Source of the DNA: Pseudomonadota bacterium
GTDB lineage: Bacteria > Desulfobacterota > Desulfovibrionia > Desulfovibrionales > Desulfomicrobiaceae
Direction: 5' to 3'
Assembly: GCA_018902545.1 (NCBI GenBank)
Contig: JAHIQM010000003.1
Span: 34,108-98,107 of the forward strand
Length of the DNA stretch: 64,000 bases
Each line of letters opens with the position of its first letter. Positions within the stretch are counted from its first letter, which is position 1. The notes below the pieces were generated by a model. It had not been told where the DNA came from and made no database searches. It was given only the letters and a program-made list of their open reading frames with translations. This document shows positions 35,597 through 43,737 of this stretch, in pieces. Position numbers and translations under genes: made by a program.

Positions 35597-35916
35597 TTTC
35601 GATGCGGATCTGTTCTGTCCGATATCGAAGAGTGGGTCATAATATTGATATGGTGTACGCAAGAAGTGCTGTTTTTGACGGCGAGGGTCGGCAATTGGAT
35701 GCGTTTGCGGCAATGTTTGAGTTCGTAGCAGTAGGATGGATTGCGACGGATTGAAACAACCCGTTACGTATCGAAGGAGTGAGCAGATGGTGTTGTGGCG
35801 AGAACTCCAGCGCGTGCAGAAAAAATAAGTAGGTGTTTGTCGATGAAGTGAGTACCAACACGGGAGAAGATAGTTATTTTGCGCACTGTTTTTCTACGCA
35901 TTATTTCTTGCATGGG

Positions 35917-35945
35917 TTGACTGTTTTGTGCTATTAAATTGAATA
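35917..35945 (+). promoter_or_regulatory. Possible pil operon promoter
   Basis: TTGACT (35917-35922) with TTGAAT (35939-35944) at 16-bp spacing in an AT-rich stretch; the -10 box is weak. It lies about 60 bases before the pilM start. Confidence 0.3.
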
Positions 35946-36002
35946 TCGACGAATAAATGCAGGGTCTTGGGTTGAGAAAAAAATCGTTGAGGTTATAAAG
36001 CA

Positions 36003-37055
36003 GTGAAAAAATTAGGTTTTTTTTCTAAGAAAAATGCCGGCGTCGGTTTGGATCTTGGAAGCGAATGGCTGAAATTGGTAAAGATTCGGCCAGGAAAAGG
36101 CGACCTGGTTTTGGAGAGTCTGGCCAGGTGCCCGTGGCAGCCAGGAGATCTGGACAACAATTCCGCTACTGCGAAAAAGATCGCGGGGCTTTGGTCGCAA
36201 CTTCTGCTCAAGGAGCAGGTGGTCGCATCTTCCATGGCTGGACATGCGGTTATCGTCAAACGAGTGACTTTCGAATCCGACTCGCTGAAGACCCTTCCTG
36301 ACACGGTTCACAAGGACGCGCGTCAATACATTCCCTTTGATATCAATGATGTCTATCTCGATTTTCAGGTTCTCGGCCCAGGAGCAAAGGACAACAGTTA
36401 CGATGTACTGCTTGTGGCCAGCAAGAAGAAGGTCGTGCAGAACCTGAGTGAAGTGATTGGGCAGTCCGGGCTATCCCTCTCGGTTATCGATGTCGACTCC
36501 TTTGCCATCTGTAACAGTTTTGAGCATAATTACCCTGAGTTGCAGGAAAAACCCGTCTATCTTCTCGATATCGGCGGGGCGCAGAGCGTTTTTTGTATTT
36601 ACCACAAAGGGCAACCCGTTTTTCTGCGCGAGGTGTCTTTTGGCGGGCGCGTGGTGACGGAATCTCTTGCCTCGATACTGAATTTGAAAAGGGTTGAGGC
36701 GGAACGCATCAAGCTGGGCGGAAAAGAAGATTTGGATGACAAGAACGCAAAGGCGATAGCCGATGCTGTGAATAAAACTTTCAAAAATTGGTGTGACGAA
36801 CTTAAACGCCTGATTGGATTTTACCAATCATCGTCGAGTAATGTCGTTCCTGCTGAATCACTTTATCTCTCCGGCGGCGGGGCGCTGCTTGGTGGACTAA
36901 AAGATGTTTTCCACAGAGAACTCAACATAGACGTCCAGTATCATAACCCTTTCCGCAAGATTTTTGTCGATAGGGATTTGTTTCAAAAAGAATATCTTGA
37001 AGAAATAGGTCCGCAGATGGTTGTTCCTTTTGGCCTTGCCTTGCGAGCAATTTAA
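36003..37055 (+). CDS. pilM: Type IV pilus assembly ATPase-like protein PilM
   Basis: A 350-residue actin/FtsA-like protein. Phosphate-binding loops are visible in GLDLGSEWLKLVKIR and YLLDIGGAQSVFCIYH, and the adenosine motif in LYLSGGGALLGGLKDVF. PilM is cytoplasmic and binds the N-terminal tail of PilN, tying the inner-membrane alignment complex to the pilus motor. It starts with GTG, with GAGG about 11 bases upstream. It is the first gene of pilMNOPQ. Confidence 0.93.
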   Translation: MKKLGFFSKKNAGVGLDLGSEWLKLVKIRPGKGDLVLESLARCPWQPGDLDNNSATAKKIAGLWSQLLLKEQVVASSMAGHAVIVKRVTFESDSLKTLPDTVHKDARQYIPFDINDVYLDFQVLGPGAKDNSYDVLLVASKKKVVQNLSEVIGQSGLSLSVIDVDSFAICNSFEHNYPELQEKPVYLLDIGGAQSVFCIYHKGQPVFLREVSFGGRVVTESLASILNLKRVEAERIKLGGKEDLDDKNAKAIADAVNKTFKNWCDELKRLIGFYQSSSSNVVPAESLYLSGGGALLGGLKDVFHRELNIDVQYHNPFRKIFVDRDLFQKEYLEEIGPQMVVPFGLALRAI

Positions 37056-37073
37056 TATTGGAAGCCAACTATT

Positions 37074-37658
37074 ATGATCAAAATTAATTTACTACCTCAG
37101 CAAAAGCGAACAAAGTCTACAAATGTTGAAAAAAGTTTAGTTTTTTTCGTGCTTGGGGTTGTGGTGCTGTTTGGTTCCGTTTTTGGCGTTGATTACTATT
37201 TTTCTTCGCAGTTGGGGGAGTTGAATGCGGCTGTTACGGCTAAAACGCAAACCAAGACCCTGCTGGAGAAAGAAGTAGCCAAGGTGAATCAGACGATACA
37301 GGCCCTCCAGGATATCGAAGGACGGATCAAGATCATCAAGGATGTGCGTCTGCGTCAGGGCTTGCCGGTCAAATATATCGATGAAATCGTCATCAACATG
37401 CCGGAGAACAAGCTGTGGGTCGAGACGTTCAATATCGACGCCAATGGAAATATCGCTCTTAGCGGCGTGGCACTGGATAATCAGGCTTTTGTCACCTATG
37501 TTGAACGGCTTCGTTTGTCGAAATATATCGCCAGTGTGGACACTCGAAGAACCTCCCGGCGCGCTATCGATGGACTCGGTCTTGTTTCGTTCGAGTGTTC
37601 GGTCAAGGCCCAGGAGTATTTCGAGAACATAAATACGAATGGAACGACAAATGGATAA
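37074..37658 (+). CDS. pilN: Type IV pilus inner-membrane protein PilN
   Basis: A 194-residue bitopic protein. The extreme N-terminus MIKINLLPQQKR is the conserved PilM-binding motif (INLLP). One transmembrane helix (about 22-45) is followed by a coiled coil (about 50-85) and a ferredoxin-like periplasmic domain. It pairs with PilO. It lies 18 bp after pilM and overlaps pilO by 8 bp. Confidence 0.93.
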   Translation: MIKINLLPQQKRTKSTNVEKSLVFFVLGVVVLFGSVFGVDYYFSSQLGELNAAVTAKTQTKTLLEKEVAKVNQTIQALQDIEGRIKIIKDVRLRQGLPVKYIDEIVINMPENKLWVETFNIDANGNIALSGVALDNQAFVTYVERLRLSKYIASVDTRRTSRRAIDGLGLVSFECSVKAQEYFENINTNGTTNG

Positions 37659-38274
37659 GACCTCAGTTTCCAAAAAATTCGCTGAATTGTCCTCCGCCAA
37701 GTTGCTGCTCATCCTGCTCGGTTTGGGCGCGGTGCTTTACGGGGCGTACTGGTACTTCATCCTCGATGACAAGCTGATTCAGATTACCAAGGCCCAGCAA
37801 AGCATCGAGCAGCTCGACAAGGACATAGCGCTGTATCGCGCGCAGGTGGCCAAGCTGCCCGAGCTTGAGCGAAGCCTGTCTTCAAGGCAGAAAGAGCTCT
37901 ACTACGCCAAGACACTCCTTCCGGAGGATTCGCGGGCGCTTGAGATGCTGCTTTCTTCGTTTGAAAAACTGGGCCGTGACGAGAATGTTGAGTTCATTCT
38001 TTTTCAGCCTGGAGAAGAACAGATTCAGGAATTCTATGCCACACGCACGGTACAATTGCAGATCAGCGGCACTTTCCATCGTTTAGTCACCTATTTCGAC
38101 CGCCTGACGAGGCTTGATCGCCTTGTCACAATCCAGAACATCACGTTTTCTCCTGTTTCAGATTTTTCTCCAACGGAAAAGTATCTGAATACCAGCCTTG
38201 TGCTGCAAGTATACAGGGCCCTGACAGACGCGGAAATCGCGGAGCGTGAAGCCCAGAAACAGCAAAAGAAGTGA
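37651..38274 (+). CDS. pilO: Type IV pilus inner-membrane protein PilO
   Basis: About 207 residues: a short cytoplasmic tail, one transmembrane helix (about 18-38), a coiled coil (ITKAQQSIEQLDKDIALYRAQVAKLPELERSL) and a periplasmic ferredoxin-like domain. It forms the PilN-PilO heterodimer that links to PilP. The ATG at 37651 overlaps the pilN stop by 8 bases; an ATG four codons upstream is possible. Confidence 0.92.
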   Translation: MDKTSVSKKFAELSSAKLLLILLGLGAVLYGAYWYFILDDKLIQITKAQQSIEQLDKDIALYRAQVAKLPELERSLSSRQKELYYAKTLLPEDSRALEMLLSSFEKLGRDENVEFILFQPGEEQIQEFYATRTVQLQISGTFHRLVTYFDRLTRLDRLVTIQNITFSPVSDFSPTEKYLNTSLVLQVYRALTDAEIAEREAQKQQKK

Positions 38275-38284
38275 ACGAAACGCC

Positions 38285-38776
38285 ATGAAAGCACACATCC
38301 TGACCCTGATGGTTTTCTTAATTTTATGCGCGCCAGCCTATGCTGCCGAAGTACCGACCGAGGATTCCGGACAGGAATTCCCGGCCTGGATAACGTCACA
38401 CTTTCCTCCGTATGACGCCAAAGGGAAAGTCGATCCTTTTGTATCGTTCATAAAGGTTCGTGAATACGAACTGATGGAGGCCGCTAAAAAAGCAAAAGTT
38501 GACAAAAAGGCGGCCACCCCACTGGAAACGGTCGATGTTCGGAGTTTAAAGCTCATCGGGATTATCAATAAGGTGGATGGGCCTTCCCTGGCCATGGTCG
38601 AATTGCCTGACGGCAAAGGATATCTGATCCGCCCCGGGATGACCATCGGCTTGTACGACGGTGTGGTCACAACCATCGGTAACGAAATGCTTGTCGTCGA
38701 AGAAGACGTCATTGATGTTTTTGGTGAAGCAAAAAAGCGAATTATCAATTTAAGATTGCGGCAAGAGAAGGAGTAG
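38285..38776 (+). CDS. pilP: Type IV pilus assembly protein PilP
   Basis: A periplasmic protein of about 163 residues. The hydrophobic N-terminus (ILTLMVFLILCAPAYAAEV) is a signal peptide ending in AYA; no lipobox cysteine is placed as in classical PilP lipoproteins (the only Cys, in LILCAP, is followed by A). The C-terminal beta domain (LKLIGIINKVDGPSLAMVEL, GKGYLIRPGMTIGLYDG) is the PilP fold that docks on the secretin. The start follows the pilO stop by 10 bases. Confidence 0.88.
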   Translation: MKAHILTLMVFLILCAPAYAAEVPTEDSGQEFPAWITSHFPPYDAKGKVDPFVSFIKVREYELMEAAKKAKVDKKAATPLETVDVRSLKLIGIINKVDGPSLAMVELPDGKGYLIRPGMTIGLYDGVVTTIGNEMLVVEEDVIDVFGEAKKRIINLRLRQEKE

Positions 38777-38782
38777 GGTGCT

Positions 38783-40861
38783 ATGAAGATCTTCAGAGCG
38801 ATATCCGGATTTTTGATTTTTTGTTGTATCGTTGTGCTGACTTCATGCGCAACGCACTCCAAGCCTGCGACAATCCAATCGGGTGAATCTGCAGAAATTC
38901 CGACTCAAAATTTGCAGTCTTTGGTTGTCTCCGAAGCGTTGGGGAAAACAATCATTGACATCCCCCTTGATGCCAACACCCAGATTTATGCAGACCATGA
39001 TTCTGACAAACAGATCAAGGTTTTGTTCACTCCTCCGGTTACAGACTTCGAGTTACCTTACAATGTCACTGCCTTGGTGGGAGACATTACAAAGAATGTT
39101 GATGGCGGCAAGGTCTCATCCATAAATGTTTTTTTGAATGAGAAAAGCAAATTTTTGCTTTCCAAGCAGTCTGACAGCTTGGGACGCTTGATGCTTGTTC
39201 CCGATGAAGTATCCGCCCCGGATTTACCGTCCAACTACATTACTTCTCTCAATTTCAAGCCCAAGAACGATTCGCTGCAGGTCATTACGTATTCCAGTTT
39301 GCCTTTCGAAGTGACGCCTGGGCAAGAGGGAGATTTCAAACTGACGTTGCGCAAGGTGCAGTTTCAGGACTCTTTGCTCAAAAAATACGATGTCACCAAA
39401 CTCGGTTCATCAGTAGAGTCTGTTACGGCCTTAAACGACAAGAGCGGCAATGCGCACCTTCTTTTTTCCGGCGCGAAAAGCCCTGCTCTAACCGTGCTGC
39501 GCAAGGGCGACGAAACCCATATCATGATCAAGGCCAAGAGCGCTCCGCAGACTGCTGCAAGCGATGCCGACGCAGCGTCGCCTGACGTGGTCGCGGAAGA
39601 GTCTGCTGAAATTCAGGAGCTCAATACTCTTTTTCCGGGCATGAAGGAGCGCTACACTGGCGAAAGGATTTCTATCGACTTGCAGGGTGCCGAGGTTGAA
39701 CACGTGTTACGCCTCATCTCTGAAATCAGCGGCTACAACCTGATTCTTGATGACGAAATTACCGGCAAGATATCTCTCAAGCTCGTGGATATCCCCTGGG
39801 ATCAGGCCCTTGACCTCGTGCTCTTGCAGCGCGGCTTGGGTATGGTCATCAAGGGTAACATCATGCGCATCGCCTCGATCACGAAGCTCGAAACCGAGCG
39901 TGTTCAGCTGCAGAAAGCCCGTGAAGCCGCAATTCAGGCGCAGGTCAGCTTGCAAAACCTCGCGCCTCTGAAGACCGAGTATATGCAGATCAACTACAAT
40001 ACCGCCGCCGAGTTTGAAGGCAAGGTCAAGACCATGCTGACCGGGCGCGGTTCTGCCTCCTCGGATTCGCGCACCAACATTCTTATTGTCACCGATACCG
40101 AAGACACCTTGAAGCGGGTGGACAGCTTCATCAAGAAGCTGGACCGGGCAGAGCGGCAGGTTATGATTGAGGCTCGACTTGTCTATGCTACCGATGAATT
40201 TCAGCGCAGCCTCGGAATCCAATGGGGGCAGAATACTGAATATTCGCGAGGAGAAGATGGCGAAGGTGGTAATCAATGGGGTGGGCGTATAGGGTTAAAT
40301 TCCGATTGGGCTGCAGTGAATACGGTCCCAGGGTTTACCATCGGGGGCAAGATAGGTAAATTTTTTGGTGATGATTTGTTTAGTCTCGACGCTGCGTTAC
40401 AGCTTGGAGAAACAAAAAATTTAGTAAAGACCATATCGTCACCACGTATCCTTACTCTAAATAACAATCGTGCTGAGATTCAGCAGGGAACAAAATTGGC
40501 TACGGCTACTGAATCTGAGAGTGGCGGCACAACGACAGAATATGAAGAAGCAGTGCTGAAAATTTCAGTTCTCCCGCAAATTACTCCCGACAATATGCTC
40601 ATTCTGGATCTGGAGATTAGCGACGACAGTCCGAAAAGCGACGGTCGCGATATAGACACCAAGCAGACCAAGACGAAAATGATGGTTAGTAATGGTGAAA
40701 CCATCGTTATTGGAGGCGTGCAAAAATCAACTGAAACCACTGGCAAGAATCAGATTCCCGGTCTTGGTGATGTTCCCGCCCTTGGCTGGCTTTTCAAAAA
40801 CACGTATGATACGAAGTCAAAGGCCGAACTCCTCATCTTCATTCAGCCTCGCATAATGTAA
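38783..40861 (+). CDS. pilQ: Type IV pilus secretin PilQ
   Basis: A 692-residue outer-membrane secretin, forming the gated pore for the pilus. The N-terminus is lipoprotein-like (lipobox VLTSC). AMIN-type beta domains (about 40-270) precede the STN/N0 domain (DLQGAEVEHVLRLISEISGY), an N1 domain and the secretin core (RQVMIEARLVYATDEFQRSLGIQWG, with conserved VIGGVQKSTETTGKNQIPGLGDVPALGWLF and final ELLIFIQPRIM). A lipidated PilQ is less usual than a plain exported one. It is last in pilMNOPQ; pilB, pilC and pilin genes are not in the window. Confidence 0.94.
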   Translation: MKIFRAISGFLIFCCIVVLTSCATHSKPATIQSGESAEIPTQNLQSLVVSEALGKTIIDIPLDANTQIYADHDSDKQIKVLFTPPVTDFELPYNVTALVGDITKNVDGGKVSSINVFLNEKSKFLLSKQSDSLGRLMLVPDEVSAPDLPSNYITSLNFKPKNDSLQVITYSSLPFEVTPGQEGDFKLTLRKVQFQDSLLKKYDVTKLGSSVESVTALNDKSGNAHLLFSGAKSPALTVLRKGDETHIMIKAKSAPQTAASDADAASPDVVAEESAEIQELNTLFPGMKERYTGERISIDLQGAEVEHVLRLISEISGYNLILDDEITGKISLKLVDIPWDQALDLVLLQRGLGMVIKGNIMRIASITKLETERVQLQKAREAAIQAQVSLQNLAPLKTEYMQINYNTAAEFEGKVKTMLTGRGSASSDSRTNILIVTDTEDTLKRVDSFIKKLDRAERQVMIEARLVYATDEFQRSLGIQWGQNTEYSRGEDGEGGNQWGGRIGLNSDWAAVNTVPGFTIGGKIGKFFGDDLFSLDAALQLGETKNLVKTISSPRILTLNNNRAEIQQGTKLATATESESGGTTTEYEEAVLKISVLPQITPDNMLILDLEISDDSPKSDGRDIDTKQTKTKMMVSNGETIVIGGVQKSTETTGKNQIPGLGDVPALGWLFKNTYDTKSKAELLIFIQPRIM

Positions 40862-40879
40862 CTCCTGCTATACCCCATA

Positions 40880-40918
40880 AATAAGAAAGGCCGCTTGCAT
40901 CAAGCGGCCTTTCTTATT
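40880..40918. terminator. Bidirectional terminator after pilQ
   Basis: An 18-bp perfect stem (40880-40897 with 40901-40918, core AAGAAAGGCCGCTTG) with a 3-base loop, between convergent pilQ and the GntR gene. Confidence 0.92.
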
Positions 40919-40995
40919 TATGAGATATAGCAATAATTTCAAAGTAAAAGTATATTTCTTTTGTGTGAGTCTCAACAACCAGAAAAGTGTTTGTG

Positions 40996-41667
40996 TTAGT
41001 TGTTGCCTTTTTCGGGAAATAGTTGGTTCGTGTCGAAGTAGTGGCCGCGTACACAGTTGGCATAGGCATTGATGTCAGCGGTCGCAATTGCATCATACAT
41101 GGTGCGGTGTTTAACGACTTGGGCTTGAAGCAAGGAAGCGGCATGGTCGTAGTAGACCGCGATGTAAGTCCAGTAGTAGTTTCCCAGGGAATTCCAAGCC
41201 TTTTCCAGTGACTCGCTGTGTGCGGCCTGAACTATGGCCAGGTGAAAAGCCATGTCGTGCTTGCGCATGTTTTTGGAATCGTTGTTATCGACGCAATATT
41301 TCATACTGTCGACGCAACTTTTCAAAAAATTGAGATCAAGGTATTTTGACTGGTGTTTGATGATGCTCCATCTCACTGCCAAAGCTTCGATTTCGGTTCG
41401 AACATCGTAGTAGTCATTAAGTTGTTCTTTGCTGAGCGTGCGAATACGAGTGCCTTTGTAAGGTTCCGTCTCCAAAACCCCCTGTGCTATCAAGTCGCGA
41501 ATTGCTTCTCTTACAGCCCCTTGGCTGATGGATAATTCGCGTGCCAATTTGGATTCGATTATTTTATCTCCAGGATTTAATTCCCCTTTTAAGATAGATT
41601 CCATCAAGTATTCGGCGACGTCATCCCGCAGCACTCTTCTCTTGAGTAAATTTTTTGGTTCCATCAT
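40996..41667 (-). CDS. GntR-family transcriptional regulator (FCD subfamily)
   Basis: A 223-residue regulator. A winged HTH (about 10-75; GDKIIESKLARELSISQGAVREAIRDLIAQGVL) is followed by an all-helical FCD ligand domain (about 85-215) with the metal-binding Asp/His set (D in YDVRTEIEALA, H in KHDMAFHLAIV, H in the later HYFDT). These regulators usually sense a small carboxylate. No target operon is adjacent, and the ligand cannot be inferred. It is AT-richer than its neighbours, as is the next gene upstream. Confidence 0.9.
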   Translation of the reverse strand: MMEPKNLLKRRVLRDDVAEYLMESILKGELNPGDKIIESKLARELSISQGAVREAIRDLIAQGVLETEPYKGTRIRTLSKEQLNDYYDVRTEIEALAVRWSIIKHQSKYLDLNFLKSCVDSMKYCVDNNDSKNMRKHDMAFHLAIVQAAHSESLEKAWNSLGNYYWTYIAVYYDHAASLLQAQVVKHRTMYDAIATADINAYANCVRGHYFDTNQLFPEKGNN

Positions 41668-41702
41668 ATATCCTTCATAAACTTGTTGAAATTATGATAA
41701 TT

Positions 41703-42233
41703 TTAAGAATCACCAGACAATTCATTAAATGTTAAAAATTTTCGCAAAATTTCACTATTTTTGCTGGTATCATGCGCAAAATTTGAAACAATGATGCATT
41801 CACCGTCTATGCATTTAGACCTGACTAGTGTGCATTCAAACAATAAAGGATAATCATTTTTAGGCAAGTTAAACAAAATAAAAAAACTATTTCCCAGTTT
41901 GATGAATTGAGAAAAATTTTTAAGTACAATTTGTGCGGAGTTTGAGGATAAACTTACAATCATGCTATTATAATAATTTTTTGAATTATTAATTTTGAAT
42001 ACCACAACGGCAGGTATGGAACACTTTTTCCGTGGCGACTGCCTTTTTTCTTGCTCAATGAGTAATGGATTTTCGTGGACGAGCACATGCTCTGTCAGGA
42101 TACTTTCGATCAAGGAAGAGATGGTTTTGTTTTCGATTCTGCAGATAGATTTAAGTTGGGCAAGAGTTTCGTCATCCGTGCGAAACGAAATTTTCGTATT
42201 TTTTCTGGTTTCGTTTTTTGCGAATATATTCAT
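41703..42233 (-). CDS. Ribbon-helix-helix-like plus PilZ domain protein
   Basis: A 176-residue protein. Residues about 14-50 (KISFRTDDETLAQLKSICRI then ENKTISSLIESIL) read as a CopG/Arc-type ribbon-helix-helix, and residues about 65-165 as a degenerate PilZ domain (RQSPRKKCSIPAVVVF, then SMIVSLSSNSAQIVL where D/NxSxxG is expected). The RxxxR motif is partly kept (RQSPRK) while the second c-di-GMP motif is degraded. A DNA-binding domain joined to PilZ would allow c-di-GMP-linked transcription control, but binding is doubtful. Strongly AT-rich, unlike the EPS genes. Confidence 0.65.
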   Translation of the reverse strand: MNIFAKNETRKNTKISFRTDDETLAQLKSICRIENKTISSLIESILTEHVLVHENPLLIEQEKRQSPRKKCSIPAVVVFKINNSKNYYNSMIVSLSSNSAQIVLKNFSQFIKLGNSFFILFNLPKNDYPLLFECTLVRSKCIDGECIIVSNFAHDTSKNSEILRKFLTFNELSGDS

Positions 42234-42580
42234 CCTTAATACCGCTTTGATCCTGGGTCGGGTGACGAAATGGTGGTTATTCTAACGTGCCGATGCTCCC
42301 ACATTTCTGCGCGCATTTCAATAATCAATTTTCTGTTATAGTTTAGCTTCGTGAGTACATTCCCTCCAGAAGTGCGCGCCATGGTTTGGAAAAGATTCCC
42401 TGCCATTAGTCTGGAGGCACCGTTAAAAGTCCTTCCCGCTAAGGTAAAATTTATGTTTTATAACAAGTTGATAGGCGAAAATATCTCTTCACGGTCGCAC
42501 TGATGTGCAAAACTGCGGGGCATAATGGGTCAGGTATTGGGTGCGGGTCGCACTTGTCGGTCTTGAGAAGTGAGAAATGA
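42234..42580. other. Gene-free gap between the RHH-PilZ and PEP-CTERM genes
   Basis: No gene or known motif is seen here apart from the terminator at its right edge. The stretch is AT-rich. Confidence 0.4.
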
Positions 42581-42615
42581 AAAACGGCCATCCGCTTGAA
42601 CACGGATGGCCGTTT
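42581..42615 (-). terminator. Terminator after the first PEP-CTERM gene
   Basis: A 13-bp stem AAACGGCCATCCG (42582-42594 with 42603-42615), with a T-run on the minus strand, lies 26 bp after the stop codon. Confidence 0.88.
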
Positions 42616-42640
42616 GTGTTTGCACGACGCTGGAGCGCTG

Positions 42641-43351
42641 TCAGCGGATCTGTCGCCGCCGCAATCCAATCAGCCCAAGCAACCCCGAGCCCAGCAGAAT
42701 GGCCGCGCCGGGGAGGGGGACGGAGGAGGTGCGGACGAGGAGATCCTGGGATTTTCCGTTTGTAAGCAGTTGGAATTTGGATTCAAGGCCAAGGCCGGTA
42801 AAGCTGGTCATCATATCCACGCTTGCGATCATGCTCGTGTAGAGGTCGTAGACAGCCTGTGCGTCGCCGATCACCGGGATCTCCCAGAACCAGAAACGAT
42901 AGGAGTCCACCGGGGCATAGTTGGCGGGCGTCTGGCCGAGCACCGTCCAGATGGCGGCCTGCAGCGCGGAAATGGTCGCCGCGCCCGTGGTTCCTTGTAT
43001 TGCGCTTCCGGAATGAGTGAACGTTGAATACGTATCGACCAGCCACGCGGCTTTCAGAAAGTTGTCCTGGCCGCCGATTCCCTGTGTCTCATAGGTTGCC
43101 GAAGGATTGAAAATCCTGTTGTACTCGACGCAGTAGCCGTATGTGGACGAGATGCCATCTATGGGACTGGCAAAGGTAAGGTTGAACTCGTAATTTTGGC
43201 TTTTAGCGGGAGTTCCCCAAAAAGAAGATCCGGTTATGTACGTCGCTCCCCGATCAAGCGAATAACCGCTCAGCGTCACCGACGCCCATACATTCCCGGC
43301 GCACAAAAGCACAATCATCGCCAGCACAAGTCCCGTCATCTTCGTCTTCAT
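42641..43351 (-). CDS. VPLPA/PEP-CTERM sorted surface protein
   Basis: A 236-residue secreted protein: a signal peptide (about 1-23, ending VWA), a mid-part with YCVEYNRIF, AAWLVDTY and ALQAAIWTVLG, and a C-terminal sorting tail. The tail is VPLPGAAILLGSGLLGLIGL followed by RRRQIR, the exosortase signal (V-P-L-P box, hydrophobic helix, Arg cluster). The protein should be cleaved and anchored or released at the cell surface by the exosortase encoded at 53794. The Cys and Trp-containing middle resembles adhesin-like PEP-CTERM proteins. It is transcribed alone between a terminator and a repeat-rich leader. Confidence 0.88.
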   Translation of the reverse strand: MKTKMTGLVLAMIVLLCAGNVWASVTLSGYSLDRGATYITGSSFWGTPAKSQNYEFNLTFASPIDGISSTYGYCVEYNRIFNPSATYETQGIGGQDNFLKAAWLVDTYSTFTHSGSAIQGTTGAATISALQAAIWTVLGQTPANYAPVDSYRFWFWEIPVIGDAQAVYDLYTSMIASVDMMTSFTGLGLESKFQLLTNGKSQDLLVRTSSVPLPGAAILLGSGLLGLIGLRRRQIR

Positions 43352-43410
43352 AATTTCCCTTATCTAAAGTTTTCCAGCCTTCAGGGCCGGGCAGAGCACG
43401 TACATGTCAT

Positions 43411-43432
43411 GTGTCCGATTCGGCCGGACAAG
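43411..43432. promoter_or_regulatory. GTCCG palindrome upstream of the PEP-CTERM gene
   Basis: TGTCCGATTCGGCCGGACA is an inverted repeat 60 bp upstream of the start. Closely related sites (AGTCCGATTTCGTCGGACT and a variant) occur twice upstream of the PilZ-EPS genes at 45677 and 45727. Confidence 0.4.
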
Positions 43433-43491
43433 GCGAACTATTGCGGGCGGTATAAGCAAGAAGTGAACCAAGGCGGATTTGTACGTAAACG

Positions 43492-43697
43492 CTTCGCTTG
43501 GTTCTAAGTTTTAGGGTGTTAGGGTTTTACGCTTAAACGTAACACTCTAAAACGTAAAACGTCAGTGACCAGTCTGCTTTGTCTTCGCAATAGAGGACAC
43601 GTTTCTCCCCCAAAAAATCTAAAACTCTAAAAATCTAAAACTCTAAAAATCTAAAACTCTAAAAATCTAAAACTCTAAAAATCTAAAACTCTAAAAC
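43492..43697. repeat. AT-rich facing repeat arrays, including five perfect 16-bp tandem units
   Basis: 43616-43695 holds five identical copies of AATCTAAAACTCTAAA. Around 43500-43560 degenerate TTTTAGGG and CTAAAAC units face each other. In the sense of the minus-strand genes, a G/T-rich array follows the regulator stop and an A/C-rich array precedes the PEP-CTERM gene. Confidence 0.85.
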
Positions 43698-43737
43698 CAA
43701 AATCACGCTTAACGCATCACGCCTAACGCAAGACGTA

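Larger units (their letters stand above)
35291..36002. other. Long gap between icd and pilM
   Basis: No convincing protein gene in about 710 bases. A strong terminator lies at 35562-35596, 270 bp past icd, so the stretch before it may be a long 3' UTR or a small RNA. The AT-rich part after 35870 holds the pil promoter region. Confidence 0.5.

Noticed and set aside
43616..43695. Tandem 16-bp units as a CRISPR array
   Set aside because: Units abut directly with no unique spacers and there are no cas genes.
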